From Shiella aurantiaca (GTDB lineage: Bacteria; Bacteroidota; Bacteroidia; Cytophagales; Cyclobacteriaceae), in NCBI GenBank assembly GCA_030412945.1, contig JAUHJS010000001.1, forward strand, positions 372,001 through 436,000: a DNA stretch of 64,000 nucleotides. The letters run 5' to 3'. The translations under genes and the position numbers were made by a program. The notes beneath the pieces were generated by a model. That model saw only the letters and a list, made by a program, of their open reading frames with translations, had not been told where the DNA came from and made no database searches. Below are positions 15,759-26,500 of the stretch, piece after piece (positions within the stretch are counted from its first letter, which is position 1; every line of letters begins with the position of its first letter).

Positions 15759-16292
15759 TTAGGCTTTTCCCACTTGCTGCTGGAGGTGCTTTTGGGTAGA
15801 AACAGCCAGACCAAAATGCGAGGGCAGGTCAATCTCTGGTAGGTGAGCATTCAAGGCAATTTGCATAATGGCCATATGATGCACCGCATGCTCCACATTA
15901 TAGGCCAGCTCCCGCGATACAGAACTCACAATCTCTACCTCGTCTTCTTCATTCGCCAAAAAGGAAGCCCTGAGAAGCAAGGTACTATCAGTGTGAAGTC
16001 CGCTCAATAAGGTCTTGATCTTTTCTATTTGCTGAATAGCTTCTTGGGTTGAGGTTTCAAGAAGTAAGTCGCGCTTGCGCTTATCATAATTAATACTGCC
16101 CACGGCTAGACTACTAAAAAGTGCCTCATAAAATTCCAACACATGGCGCATATGCTTCCCTATGGAATTGCCATGCAATACCGGAAGCAAAGAAGCATAT
16201 TGCTCATCATTGAGCTTTTTAAGAAGATCAATCAACTGATCCACGATTTGGACGGATGCTTCTTTAAGATGATGGAATGAATTAGCGGACAT
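15759..16292 (-). CDS. DinB-family protein
   Basis: 177 residues forming the four-helix DinB/YfiT-like bundle. The putative metal-binding histidines are seen in GKHMRHVLEFYEALF (about residues 46-60) and in NVEHAVHHMAIMQIAL (about residues 132-147). Members include thiol-dependent transferases and proteins of unknown activity. It overlaps the YceI gene upstream by 11 bases and is followed after 7 bases by the ATP-grasp gene, so it is part of one operon. Reaction unknown. Confidence 0.85.
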   Translation of the reverse strand: MSANSFHHLKEASVQIVDQLIDLLKKLNDEQYASLLPVLHGNSIGKHMRHVLEFYEALFSSLAVGSINYDKRKRDLLLETSTQEAIQQIEKIKTLLSGLHTDSTLLLRASFLANEEDEVEIVSSVSRELAYNVEHAVHHMAIMQIALNAHLPEIDLPSHFGLAVSTQKHLQQQVGKA

Positions 16293-16815
16293 TAACTAGT
16301 ATTTCGACCTTAACATTATCAGACATGATAAAGCTACTTCCTCCCACTCCAAAATCACGTCTATCGAGCTCGAATTGAGCCTTTAGCTGCTTGTTTTGAA
16401 AGGTAAATGGTAGAGTTATCTCTTTTGACTTTTCTTTTATAACTAACAAAAATACACCAGAGTAGTGATTATTGGAAGTACTCACCCGACTTAATGAAAG
16501 GCTTTTCATGTGAATGGTTCGGAACTTCTTTTGATGGAAGTATTCCTCCCCCATTAAATGCGAATCGCGCAAGGCTATCCCTGAATTCAAGGAAGCCACA
16601 TCTATTTTTCCCTCCAAATACGATTTTTCAATGTTATCAGGATAAAAGCGTAAAATAAAATCTGCTTTCTCAAACTCACCTTCCACCTCCAATCCTGCAT
16701 TTTTAATCATAAATCGGATGGCATAATCTTCTACCTCAAGTGCCTGTCCAAAAGACAAAGCGTGGGAATAAACGAAAGTAAGGATAAGAATGGATTTTAT
16801 CAGGGCTGGTTTCAT
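16282..16815 (-). CDS. YceI-like periplasmic lipocalin-fold protein
   Basis: 177 residues from the ATG at 16815, which gives a proper signal peptide (MKPALIKSILILTFVYSHALSFGQA); the longer frame lacks one. The mature part has the YceI pattern of beta strands: IRFMIKNAGLEVEGEF, IDVASLNSGIALRDSHLMGEEYFH and a closing DRRDFGVGG. YceI proteins bind isoprenoid or other amphiphilic molecules in the periplasm. Encoded between an outer-membrane-type protein and a DinB protein in the YHS-DM13 run. Confidence 0.88.
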   Translation of the reverse strand: MKPALIKSILILTFVYSHALSFGQALEVEDYAIRFMIKNAGLEVEGEFEKADFILRFYPDNIEKSYLEGKIDVASLNSGIALRDSHLMGEEYFHQKKFRTIHMKSLSLSRVSTSNNHYSGVFLLVIKEKSKEITLPFTFQNKQLKAQFELDRRDFGVGGSSFIMSDNVKVEILVNVR

Positions 16816-16846
16816 TCCAATAAAAGGTGAAATCGAGTTTTTTTGT

Positions 16847-17569
16847 TTAGTCAAAAGGGAAATAAGAGGCACCCAAAGTAAAAAGAAGGGCTTTATTGCG
16901 AAAGCGATCATTGTTCAAGGCCGCGGGTGTTGTAGTGGTAATTTCTGTAAAAATAAAGGATGGCCCAGCGCGAAATGCCCATTGCTCATTTGCCCGATAG
17001 GATAGCATCAATTCGGAATTGAGCGTGCCTATATCGTTATCACTTGTGAGTAAAAGGTTGAAAGTAGTAGGACTTGCCTGATATACTCCATTCGTTTCAG
17101 GATATTCGCTAGAAGAAAAAGTTCCATTTTTTTCAGCTCCTAAGGTAAATCCAATGGCATCAATAGCAAAAGCTAAAGACCATTTTGGAGTAAAGTCGTA
17201 TTGCAAGGTAACAAAGGCATTCAACGCTAAAAAATTAGCATTAGCCAGCGTGATAGTATCCAAATTGGCCTCGATATTCTCTGTAAAAATTACGCCAAGG
17301 CCTGTTTTTCCACTGGTGAGCTCCGCAGGAGCGGTCCTATATTCTACACTTCCCGAAAAAAGAGTATTGAACCTCACCCCATACCCCATCTTAAACTTTC
17401 CCTCAGACTTTAGAGCATGTAATTTACCCAGTGCCACATTGCCCAAAAACTGATTACTGCTTACCGCAAAGGAGGCATCTACCCTTATTGATGAATCCCA
17501 AAAGGAGGACTGACCAAAGGCGGCCATATTAATGGATATACCAAGCAAAAAAATTACAACTTGTTTCAT
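16847..17569 (-). CDS. Secreted outer-membrane beta-barrel-like protein
   Basis: 240 residues with a signal peptide (MKQVVIFLLGISINMAAFGQ) and alternating hydrophobic strands ending in FTLGASYFPFD, typical of a small outer-membrane barrel. I cannot assign a named family. Its start overlaps the stop of the DoxX-like gene by 4 bases (ATGA), indicating coupling. It sits inside the YHS/DM13/DoxX/YceI operon and could be its outer-membrane element. Confidence 0.75.
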   Translation of the reverse strand: MKQVVIFLLGISINMAAFGQSSFWDSSIRVDASFAVSSNQFLGNVALGKLHALKSEGKFKMGYGVRFNTLFSGSVEYRTAPAELTSGKTGLGVIFTENIEANLDTITLANANFLALNAFVTLQYDFTPKWSLAFAIDAIGFTLGAEKNGTFSSSEYPETNGVYQASPTTFNLLLTSDNDIGTLNSELMLSYRANEQWAFRAGPSFIFTEITTTTPAALNNDRFRNKALLFTLGASYFPFD

Positions 17570-17973
17570 TGGAAAAGGGATTTAATTCGATTCAGATACG
17601 TTTTTAAGTCTTCTTTCTTGATCCAAAGTATGGTTAAACTTAAGATGAACACCAGACAGGCATAGGAGAATAAAAGACCTCCATCCTCTTGCACTTCAAT
17701 TCCCAAAATCGCCAAATGACTCAAAATAGCCCCTAGCATAGTACCAGCAGCTAGCAGTGCTCCCCAAACAATAGTAGCCGGAATAAAAAGTAATAAGGAG
17801 GCAATTAACTCTATTAGCCCTGTGGCAATTCTCCCCCATGGTTCTATTCCAAGGGAGGAAAAGATGAATACCGATTCGGGGGCGGCACTAAACTTAAAAA
17901 ACAAGGTTTGCAGAAGAATTAAAGCTATAATTCCCCGGACTAGCCAAGAATATATTTTTATAAAACGATCCAT
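17566..17973 (-). CDS. DoxX/MauE-like small membrane protein
   Basis: 135 residues with four hydrophobic helices: GIIALILLQTLFFKFSAAPE, ATGLIELIASLLLFIPATIV, GAMLGAILSHLA-type and LVFILSLTILWI. The layout (F-K-F/L at the end of helix 1, G-x-x-E in helix 2) is that of DoxX-related proteins, which often accompany redox enzymes in the inner membrane. One base separates it from the DM13 lipoprotein gene upstream, and it overlaps the barrel gene downstream. Function inferred only from company. Confidence 0.78.
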   Translation of the reverse strand: MDRFIKIYSWLVRGIIALILLQTLFFKFSAAPESVFIFSSLGIEPWGRIATGLIELIASLLLFIPATIVWGALLAAGTMLGAILSHLAILGIEVQEDGGLLFSYACLVFILSLTILWIKKEDLKTYLNRIKSLFQ

Positions 17974-17974
17974 A

Positions 17975-18469
17975 TTATGGCATCATAAGCTTTCCACTAC
18001 CAAATAGTACACTGAAATCTTCGCACCAAACCAGTACGTAAGGCTTTAGGGTCAAATCAACCGATGCAGGAATGTCGTAAGAGAAATTTCCTTGAGTAGA
18101 TTTTATCAGTCCCAAATCCACAAACCCTTGGGCTTGGGCTCCTTCCGCCAGATAAATGCGCACATCCGGACCATTACTCGACTTGAAATTTTCAAAGCGA
18201 AGTATGCGGCCATTTTCTGTCTCAAAGACTAACACATCGCCTGAAACGGTATAAGAACCACTAGAAGAAAGTTTGGCAGAAAATATAGGTGCATCGGCTT
18301 GGCCATCACCATCCACATCAACCTTCATGAACTCTTCATTTACTGGCTCCGGTTCATCTTCTTGGCATGCCCCTAAAGCTAATAGGCATGTAAAAAGGAG
18401 GGCAAAAGAAAGTCTATTTAAATAGTATCGCCCAATTGTTATGTGCTTTTGATTTAAGTTCTTTTTCAT
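17975..18469 (-). CDS. DM13-domain lipoprotein
   Basis: 164 residues. Lipoprotein signal peptide (LLFTCLLALGAC) and an acidic stretch (DEPEPVNEEF), then a DM13 domain marked by GPDVRIYLAEG, GLIKSTQGNFSYDIPASVDL and the closing VLVWCEDFSVLFGSGKL with its conserved cysteine. DM13 domains are proposed to take part in electron transfer or cysteine redox chemistry. The start overlaps the YHS gene by 56 bases in another frame; no later Met would keep the signal peptide. It is co-transcribed with YHS and DoxX-like genes. Confidence 0.85.
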   Translation of the reverse strand: MKKNLNQKHITIGRYYLNRLSFALLFTCLLALGACQEDEPEPVNEEFMKVDVDGDGQADAPIFSAKLSSSGSYTVSGDVLVFETENGRILRFENFKSSNGPDVRIYLAEGAQAQGFVDLGLIKSTQGNFSYDIPASVDLTLKPYVLVWCEDFSVLFGSGKLMMP

Positions 18470-18890
18470 TTTTGTTCCAAGAGTTTAGGGTATTGGTAAA
18501 ATAGAAGTTATAGAAGAGGTATAATTTGTCATCAATGATTTTAAAAGTCTCAGGATCTACCTCCACCTTCTCACCACTTTCGCCCATGGCGTAGGCACAC
18601 CATCCACCAAACTGGGGTTCATAACGCACAGGATTTTTCACAAAAACGGCTTTATTAGCTTCTGATGAAAAATAATAAGTGATCCCCAGGTGCACCCAAG
18701 AATACTTTGAGGAGCCTTCTACTGCTTTAGATTGAGTAAAATAAGCCACAGGGTCATAGCCTTGTAAAGCCAGATTCTGTTTAGAAATATTAAAATGTGA
18801 TTGACGCAAGGATCCACGTTGAGCGTGGGCAAAACCCCAACTTGTCACCCAAAGGATAAGAATCACAAAAGGCATACCTAGTGTTTTCAT
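18414..18890 (-). CDS. Secreted YHS-domain protein
   Basis: 158 residues with a signal peptide (ILWVTSWGFAHAQ). The YHS domain runs from ALQGYDPVAYFTQ through ITYYFSSEANKAVFVKNPVRYEPQFGGWC (positions split here for length) to CAYAMGESGEKVEVDPE. The YHS fold is linked to metal (copper, heme) handling. It is first gene of the eight-gene minus-strand run, with a small inverted repeat 52 bases upstream. The metal and the partner are unknown. Confidence 0.85.
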   Translation of the reverse strand: MKTLGMPFVILILWVTSWGFAHAQRGSLRQSHFNISKQNLALQGYDPVAYFTQSKAVEGSSKYSWVHLGITYYFSSEANKAVFVKNPVRYEPQFGGWCAYAMGESGEKVEVDPETFKIIDDKLYLFYNFYFTNTLNSWNKNEKELKSKAHNNWAILFK

Positions 18891-18941
18891 AAAACAATAG
18901 TACGCAGCGCATTACAAGAAGTCTATAAAATTATAGGCTAG

Positions 18942-18960
18942 TATGCGAGACTGTCGCATA
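18942..18960. promoter_or_regulatory. Inverted repeat upstream of the YHS operon
   Basis: Perfect 7-base arms TATGCGA and TCGCATA around GACTG, located 52-70 bases before the YHS start on the minus strand. The position suits an operator. No T-run follows on either strand. Confidence 0.3.
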
Positions 18961-18971
18961 AGCGACATAAA

Positions 18972-18992
18972 AAAACCGCAAGGAGCGGTTTT
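18972..18992 (-). terminator. Terminator of the quinone-reductase-like gene
   Basis: AAAACCGC and GCGGTTTT arms with a 5-base loop, giving a T-run on the minus strand just beyond the gene at 19016. Confidence 0.75.
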
Positions 18993-19015
18993 ACACATTT
19001 AATTTAAATTTGATT

Positions 19016-20014
19016 TCAGATTACCAACACCAATTTCCCAAATTGGCGGCCATCGCGCATTTTATTGAAGGCCGATTCGGCCATCTCAAGTGGAGCCAAA
19101 GAATCGATAATGGGCACAATCTTGTGCTTGCTTACAAATTGAACCATCTCGGCAAATTCTTGGTCATTGCCCATGGTCGAACCTTGAAGGGTAATTTGGT
19201 TCCAGAACATGCGGTGAAGATCGAGGGTTTTGGGCACACCATTTGTAGCTCCAAAGAACACAATCCGCCCTGCTGGTCGCATCAATTTTACAAAAGTGTT
19301 GATTTGATCGCCTCCGGCACTGTCAATCACTACATCAAAGCCACCCGCCTTCTGCTGTGCTTCCTTCATCCAATCCGGATTTTTATAATTAAATACTGCT
19401 TTGGCTCCGTATTTTACCGATTTCTGCAATTTCAAATCGTCTCCGGAGGTAGCATATACTTCTGCTCCGGCTGCCAAAGCAAACTGAAAGGCAAACTGAT
19501 TTACACCTCCTCCTACACCGCTAATCAATACTTTATCTCCTTTTTTCACTTTCCCTTGCGTAAAAACTGCACGATAAGCGGTTAATCCACCTAAAGGCAA
19601 GGCAGATGCCTGTTCCACAGTAAGATGCTGTGGCTTTTCATGTAGACGATCGGGCGATACCGCTATGTATTCAGTTAGTGTTCCATTGCTGGGCATGCCT
19701 AATATGCTGTATTGCTTAGCCTGCACCCGTAAATCGTCACCCCAATTGATATTCGGGTTGATAATTACCTCCTTCCCTATCCAATTTTTCAAGGATTCAT
19801 TTCCTACTTCTTCTATCACACCGCAGGCATCAGAACCCATAATTACACCATATTTAATCCCTGGGTATTTATCTTCTCTCATCCATTGATCTCTCCTGTT
19901 CAAGCTAGCCGCTTTGATACGCAGCAACACTTGATTGCTGGTAAGGGTAGGCTTAGCAACTTCAACGATTTGGATTTTTGAGGCAGTTTGATCCGATAGT
20001 ATTAATGCTTTCAT
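19016..20014 (-). CDS. MDR-superfamily zinc-free alcohol dehydrogenase / quinone reductase-like
   Basis: 332 residues from the ATG at 20014 (MKALILSDQTASK); the longer frame runs into a terminator. It is a medium-chain dehydrogenase/reductase: GroES-like N-terminal part with GVIMGSDACGVIEEVGNE, then a Rossmann NAD(P)-binding segment GDKVLISGVGGGVNQFAFQF. The four structural-zinc cysteines are absent, which points to the quinone-oxidoreductase or enoyl-reductase-like branch. Cytosolic, single gene flanked by terminators. Substrate unknown. Confidence 0.88.
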   Translation of the reverse strand: MKALILSDQTASKIQIVEVAKPTLTSNQVLLRIKAASLNRRDQWMREDKYPGIKYGVIMGSDACGVIEEVGNESLKNWIGKEVIINPNINWGDDLRVQAKQYSILGMPSNGTLTEYIAVSPDRLHEKPQHLTVEQASALPLGGLTAYRAVFTQGKVKKGDKVLISGVGGGVNQFAFQFALAAGAEVYATSGDDLKLQKSVKYGAKAVFNYKNPDWMKEAQQKAGGFDVVIDSAGGDQINTFVKLMRPAGRIVFFGATNGVPKTLDLHRMFWNQITLQGSTMGNDQEFAEMVQFVSKHKIVPIIDSLAPLEMAESAFNKMRDGRQFGKLVLVI

Positions 20015-20041
20015 AGTAGATAGGTTTGGAAGCAATATAAA

Positions 20042-20071
20042 AAAAAAGCCCCGCAAATTGCGAGGCTTTTT
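20042..20071 (-). terminator. Terminator after the lipocalin-like gene
   Basis: Arms AAAAAGCCCCGCAA and TTGCGAGGCTTTTT, nearly perfect, with a T-run on the minus strand 18 bases beyond the stop at 20089. Confidence 0.8.
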
Positions 20072-20088
20072 AAGGATGTTATTTACAA

Positions 20089-20502
20089 TTAGAATGTATT
20101 CACTCTAGAAAGTACATAACGCAATTCAATATCGCCAGCCAAGGGACTGGTGACAGTTCTTACCATATGAATATGGTCAAAACGCATAGCAATAATGTTG
20201 AAGGTTAGCACTTCACCAGTAGTGGCTGTTAAGGTTAAGGTAGAACCGGCATCATCAATTGCCCAAGTTCCGGCAAACGAACGACCACTTCTTTCTACGA
20301 ATAAAAAGGTGTCATTACGCTCTAGGAATAAGGAAACTGCACTGTACCCGCTGGAATTATCAATTTCACCGTTTACATATACTTCCTCAATATCCCATTC
20401 ACCTGGAGCCATCTGCGACATGGTAGGCTCTTCAGGCTTGGCGCAGGCGCTGATATACAGCACCGCACCAATTACCATGATATAATTAAATAGTTTTTTC
20501 AT
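20089..20502 (-). CDS. Lipocalin-like lipoprotein
   Basis: 137 residues. Lipoprotein signal peptide (MVIGAVLYISAC, Cys20), then GEWDIEEVYVNGE opening a small beta-barrel with SFAGTWAIDDAGSTLTLT and a C-terminal ELRYVLSRV, the layout of Bacteroidota lipocalin-like proteins. It starts 11 bases after the giant secreted protein and is followed by a terminator, so it closes that operon. Probably envelope-anchored; ligand unknown. Confidence 0.75.
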   Translation of the reverse strand: MKKLFNYIMVIGAVLYISACAKPEEPTMSQMAPGEWDIEEVYVNGEIDNSSGYSAVSLFLERNDTFLFVERSGRSFAGTWAIDDAGSTLTLTATTGEVLTFNIIAMRFDHIHMVRTVTSPLAGDIELRYVLSRVNTF

Positions 20503-20513
20503 TTTTCTACTGT

Positions 20514-23500
20514 TTATTTTTTCATGATACGAACCATTTCAGACTTATCACCGGAAATTACTTGAAGCATATACATACCTTCTTGTAGATGTCCGATTGA
20601 CAATTCATGTACTAATTGCTCGCTTTGCTTAGTAGCTACTTGCTCAAGCATTTGCTGTCCAGAGATGCTAATCACACGAAGTGTTACTTCTCCTTGGAAA
20701 CCGTTGGTCAAGGTGATATTAAGCTTATCGTTGGTAGGGTTAGGATACAGATTTACATTTGTTCCATTCAATCCTTCACGAACACCCAATACACGTCCAC
20801 CGCCTGCTAGGTCTGCAGTACTTGCTGTTAGCATACAATCTCCATATTCAATTTCTACTGAATACTCAGCATCATCGAATACTACGATAGAAGAAGTATT
20901 TGAAGCGTTCATCATTGGAGCACCGTTGCGGTACCACTGACCACTTACATTGTTGCCTTGTACCTGAGCAGTGATTCTATTACCCACTACTACTAGTTCG
21001 ATAGAGTTTACAAACACCTCATACTCATTGGTCGAAACCATTACGCATGAAGAGTTATCTCCATAATGAGCCGTTAAGATATAGCGAGTATTCTCAGAAA
21101 CCACAGGGGTAGTAATGAATACCTGACCATTGCTACCATTAGATACCACTGCATCGCCTGCAGCTGCACCCGTCTCGGCATCAATTAATTGATACACCAC
21201 GTTAGCCTCAGGATTGTTGATTTGGAAGGTTTGAGCACCGCTATCGCAGATATCGTTTCCGATATAGCTTAAGCTTCTGTCATTTGGTTTGTTCAAGATA
21301 TCAATCTGGAATTCCAATGACTCCTCGCTCCAGCATCCATTAGCATTTACAACATAAAGTGAATAAGTACCTGCATCAGTCACAGTAATTGATTGTTCTT
21401 GTGTACCAACATTATTACCATTGCCTAAGCCTGGGCCATCCCAATAATAGCTAGCAAAACCTGCTGGGCCTGATAGAACTACTTCTCCTTCTTCACCTGC
21501 ACAGAACTCTACATAAGTACCTGTGAAAGCAGCACCATCTACTGTCACGGTCATATCCGGACGAAGAGGGTTCACATCATAAGTAATGTTTACTCGTGGA
21601 GTTTCTACGATACAAGAAGAAGCTAAGTTTTCATTCTGTACTTCAGCATAGTATTCACCAGAAGCGGTGATTTCTATAGACTGACCTGTATTGCTTGAGG
21701 TAGGATTAATTTCTACACCATCGCGGAACCAACGAACGGTGCTAGAACCTGCATTTTGTACTTGCAAATAATAGTTATCTGTAAGTGAAGTAGGGTCATC
21801 ACAAACCACTATACTTTGGTCAGCTTCCAAGTTACCCCAAGCATTGCTATACAAGTATACATCAGGTATAGAAGTAACTGTAACGCGAATAGGAAGTGAA
21901 TTTTGCGAACCACAACCTACAGTAAATGGTACATTAGAAACCTGAACATAGTAGTCAGCATTGTCTTCAACCGTTAGGGTGCTTGAGTTAATGTTCAACT
22001 GAGTTCCATTTCTATACCATCTGTAGAATTCATAACCTGCAGTAGCAGTTAAAGTTACTGAACCACCTTGACAGAACTCGGTAGGTCCATCAGCAGTAAT
22101 TTCAGGTTTATCAGGAGTTTCTACCACAGTGATAGTAACTGAAGCGGTTTGATACTCACAATCCCCTTCTGTAACTACGGCAAAGAAAGTACCTGAACCA
22201 TAGTTTGCGAAACCTGTAAAGTTATTACCAGTTTGCACCAAACGAGTCAAGTCATCTTTATACCATTTCACATTGTCTGCACCTGTAGTGACATCGCCTT
22301 TATCATCTGTAGCAACCGCCCACAAGCCGAATGGAACAGCACCTTCACAAAGGGTTTCTTCTGTTACATCCACATATTGATTTCCTACTCCTGAGAAGTT
22401 TACACGCTTCTTCAATTCGAAATCACCATACGAATAGATTTCATCTGTACTGTTCAATACGGCTTCGCTACATACTACAGAGGCATCCATAGATTGAGCC
22501 GTAACTAACATTTCGATTTCCGTACGGGCATTGATTTTACCAATATTAATTTTAGTATCAAGACCAGATTCTGGATCATAGGTAAATGGAGTACCCAATA
22601 CCTCACCTGTCATTCTATTTCTTACAGTATAAGTGAAATAGTCTTGAGGGCTATTAATCCATACCTCTCTATCTTCATCCGCGCAGGCAAAGTCGCTGCC
22701 ATCATAATAGATAGTGGTACCATTTACATTTACCGGAGAAATAAGTTCAACCGGTAGTTCAGAGTATGAACCATTGCGCGTATAATCATAACCAATTTCC
22801 TGATAAGTCAAATCCTCGGTTTCGATTCGGAATACTACGTTTTGGTTAGAATACCCATAGGTATCAAAGAAACTAACAGGCATAAATACTTCTAATTGAC
22901 CACTAGCATCTGTAAAATCAGCAATTTGATAATCAGAACTCCAATCAAGTGTGGCATAACCATTCGTAGTTGAACCATTAAATTTCCAACGTACACGAGC
23001 CGAGTTCATTTCACCAAACTGACCCAAAACCTCATAATTAAGAAGGATTGGCTCTCCAGCACATGAAACTAAAGACTCAACAGAAGTTACTTGAATAGCT
23101 TGTGCCTTAATGCCATCAGGAATTTCAGCTGATACTAATTCAAATGGGAACTCTTCATTGAAGGCAATGTTCATATTGTCCATACGAACAGTTCCTTTGG
23201 CCTCATTCTGTCTCCAACGGATACGGGTTGCAGCTGTACGGGCGGCTTCTGGCAATGGTAAACGCTCATATACTTCATCTTCCTCCTCATAACGAGCATC
23301 AGGATAGGTAGCCAAAGTAGTATAAGTAGCACCCGCATCAGTAGAATATTCCAACACTAACATTTGGTCAGCTGTAAGCTCATCCATATTGTAGTCCATA
23401 AATAGATTGAACTCAATACGTTTAGCACCCGTCAAATCTAAATCAATGGTAGTCAACTTACGAAGACCAGAGACATTTTGGAATTGAGTATATGAGAAGT

Positions 23501-26500
23501 CATCACCTGAGTTATTATAGAATGTACCACCGTTATTGTAGCTATCGTCAATAGTAAACTCCTGCGCATTGATAAAGTTCTCATTGAAGTTAGTCTGACA
23601 CAGATAACTACCGTTTATGTTAGAACAATAGCTCAATGTAGGATTCAAGTCAATGTCTTGATCATCTTCAATAATATCGCCTATGGTGCCCAATGGGCCA
23701 CCAATAGAACCACGAACTTCAAAGTCTACATTACCTGTAACAAATGGAGGAATTTGCACCGTGAAATCACTTGCTCTACCTTCCTGAGCAGCCAATAACC
23801 AGCTATCGCCATTATATTCTAAAATCAAGTTGTAGAATAACTCATCATAGAAACCTTGTTCAGTCTCTTCTTCGTTTTCCACCAAGATAGAGAAGCTCAC
23901 TTCGTTACCGGCATACACTACCTCATTACCACCTAAGTATACGGGCTTAATTACGCGGTTGAATACATCGATTTCTCCTACCCATGATTCATCCTCGTAA
24001 ATATACATGGTTTCCTCATCGAGCATGAAGTAAGCCGTTACATACACGTTGTAGTCATCTCTTTCCAAATACTCAGGGGCTACTGCATCAAAGTTGCCTT
24101 CTGCGTCAATTTCAGCAAGCACCAGATTTTCACCTGTTTCAGGATCCGTAGCATCTAGCGAGAAGGTAAACATGGTACCAGCTGGATACATGGTTGGCTC
24201 AAAACGCTCAGGATTTACTGACCAGTCAGCAGTAAAGGTTTCTCCATTGAAGATAGGATCAGTAGTACCATTAACTACCGAGAATAGGTAATCATTCAAA
24301 TCTGGATGACCCAAGGTAATAGCCTGAGGCATGTTGAAGGCTTCATAGTAAATATCTACCTCATTATTGGTACCAATCTCCAATGAGATATTTTGTATAT
24401 ACCAATCATCACGTCCGGCTCCCAAATTCAAGGTTTGCACCCAACGGAAATGAGTAGCCGTAGTATACAAAGAAGCATCTAACACTACACTAATCCAGCC
24501 ATCGGAATATAAAAGACCATCAGCAAGCATGGCATTTTCATACACTGCTACATCTTGGAAGGTAGCACCGCCATCTACCGAAGTTTGAAGTCTTGGTAAA
24601 GTTAATTCATTAGACATTACGTCAAGGCCATCATACAGCTCAAGGTAGAAGTTCAGGGTAACTTCATCCGCACCGAATAGGTCATACGCCTTGGTTAGAA
24701 TCTCCCTATCACCAGCTTGATTAAAATAGAAATTGCTGTAAGTGCTTAAATCGCCATCACCTACAGCTTTCAAGAAATCTTCCTCTTCTTCAATATTAAT
24801 CTCCGTGCTCTGCATATAAGTAGTAGAAGCAGGAACTTTGGTATATGGCACTATTTTGATTTCGGTAAACATAGGATCATCGTTCTCATCGAAAGCATAG
24901 CGAGGGAAAGTAACATCTACATCTACTGCACCTTGATCTGTAGTTTCACCAATAGTCTCATAGAAATCTGGCCCTTCAATTACCACAGCAAAAGTGGTAT
25001 TGTCAGGGAAGGTACCTACGGTATTGAATTCTATGGTAGTAGTTTGACCTACATAGAAATCAGTATCCTCTATAGTCTCCAACGAAACTGTAGGAAGGAT
25101 AAGATTAAAGTTTGAATAGGCTTCAGCTGCTTCTAATTGAATAATACGATCTACACGAGCAAATTGAAAATAAGCTTGATATTGATTTTCGAGATATTGG
25201 CCACTTTCATTATAAATAATTCTGAAAATCGTACTCTCTGAAACTAGAGCCTCTAACTCATCATCCAAGGTAATTAAGCCTGGATTCATTACAAAGCAGT
25301 TCTCACATGTAAATTGTACCGAATCAATAGTCACCCAAGTTACCCCACCATCGGTTGAACCTTGAAACTTAATATATTCATCAGCATCAAAAACTCCACC
25401 ATTGGCAGTAGAAAGGTAAATTCTTGGCTGAACCCTCGATCCAAATCGGATATCGAAAGGTATGGAGGTCATTGAGCGAGTTCCCGCTAAATTCATCCAC
25501 GTGCCTGAGTAACCAGTAGCTAATGACATTGGCCATTCTTCATCTTCGGCATCATCAAGGTATGGGTTACCTGAATATATGGTCTCATAGGTTCCATTTG
25601 TAAGAATTCCATTACCTATGTAAAGCTTCAATTCAGCAGCACCACCGCTATTATAGTCAATATCGGTAGGTAGGCTGGCTACGTTTACGGTTCCGGCTCC
25701 ATTGGTAATATTAGTAGTACTTCCGATTATCACATACTCACCTAGTGTATAATCATAGGCCGCTAAAATCACCTCTGTAGTAGTACTAGTAGGTAAATTG
25801 GATGTGAAGCTCACTTCGATATCTCCACCTGGGTATACAGCAGTAGCACCGCCTTCTACAATACCGCTTGTACTAGTCACATCGGTTATTTCCAGTGTGG
25901 TTTGATACACTGAAAGTGTAATGGTATTGGAATATACCTCATTGGAAGTCATTAACTCAATAGTATAATCTCCATTCACTAGTGGAGGCACAGTAGTAGC
26001 CAAGGTTCCGGCTGTAACAGCCGCTTCACCCAGTACAAAGGTTTTACTATTTACATATAAATAAGCCGTTACATTAGTTCCTGCGGCAAATGCCCCTTCA
26101 GTAACATCCCATACAAGATCAATATCTTCTCCTGGATAGGTTTGATCAGGTAAATCCAAAGGAGCTAATTCAATAGTCGGCTCATCTATGTCTAAGCCTA
26201 CTTGATTGTAGGCCATATCCGGGGTTCCAACGATATTGGAGTTACCGTAGATAGTGAAATCAGCTATAAACCAAGAATCCAACTCCAAACCATTATTCGC
26301 CTCTTGACGGAAACGGAAAATAGTAGCATTAGTAGCAATGCCAGCAGAAAGGTTTTCCACAATCACGGTATTGCCGTAGGCCAAAGAATCATTAAGAGGA
26401 ATACTAGCCAACTGAGTGTAAGTTGTCCCACCATTTGTAGAGTATTCAAAAATGATATTAGTACCTTCCGGACTTTGTACACCATTGATACGCTCCATAT

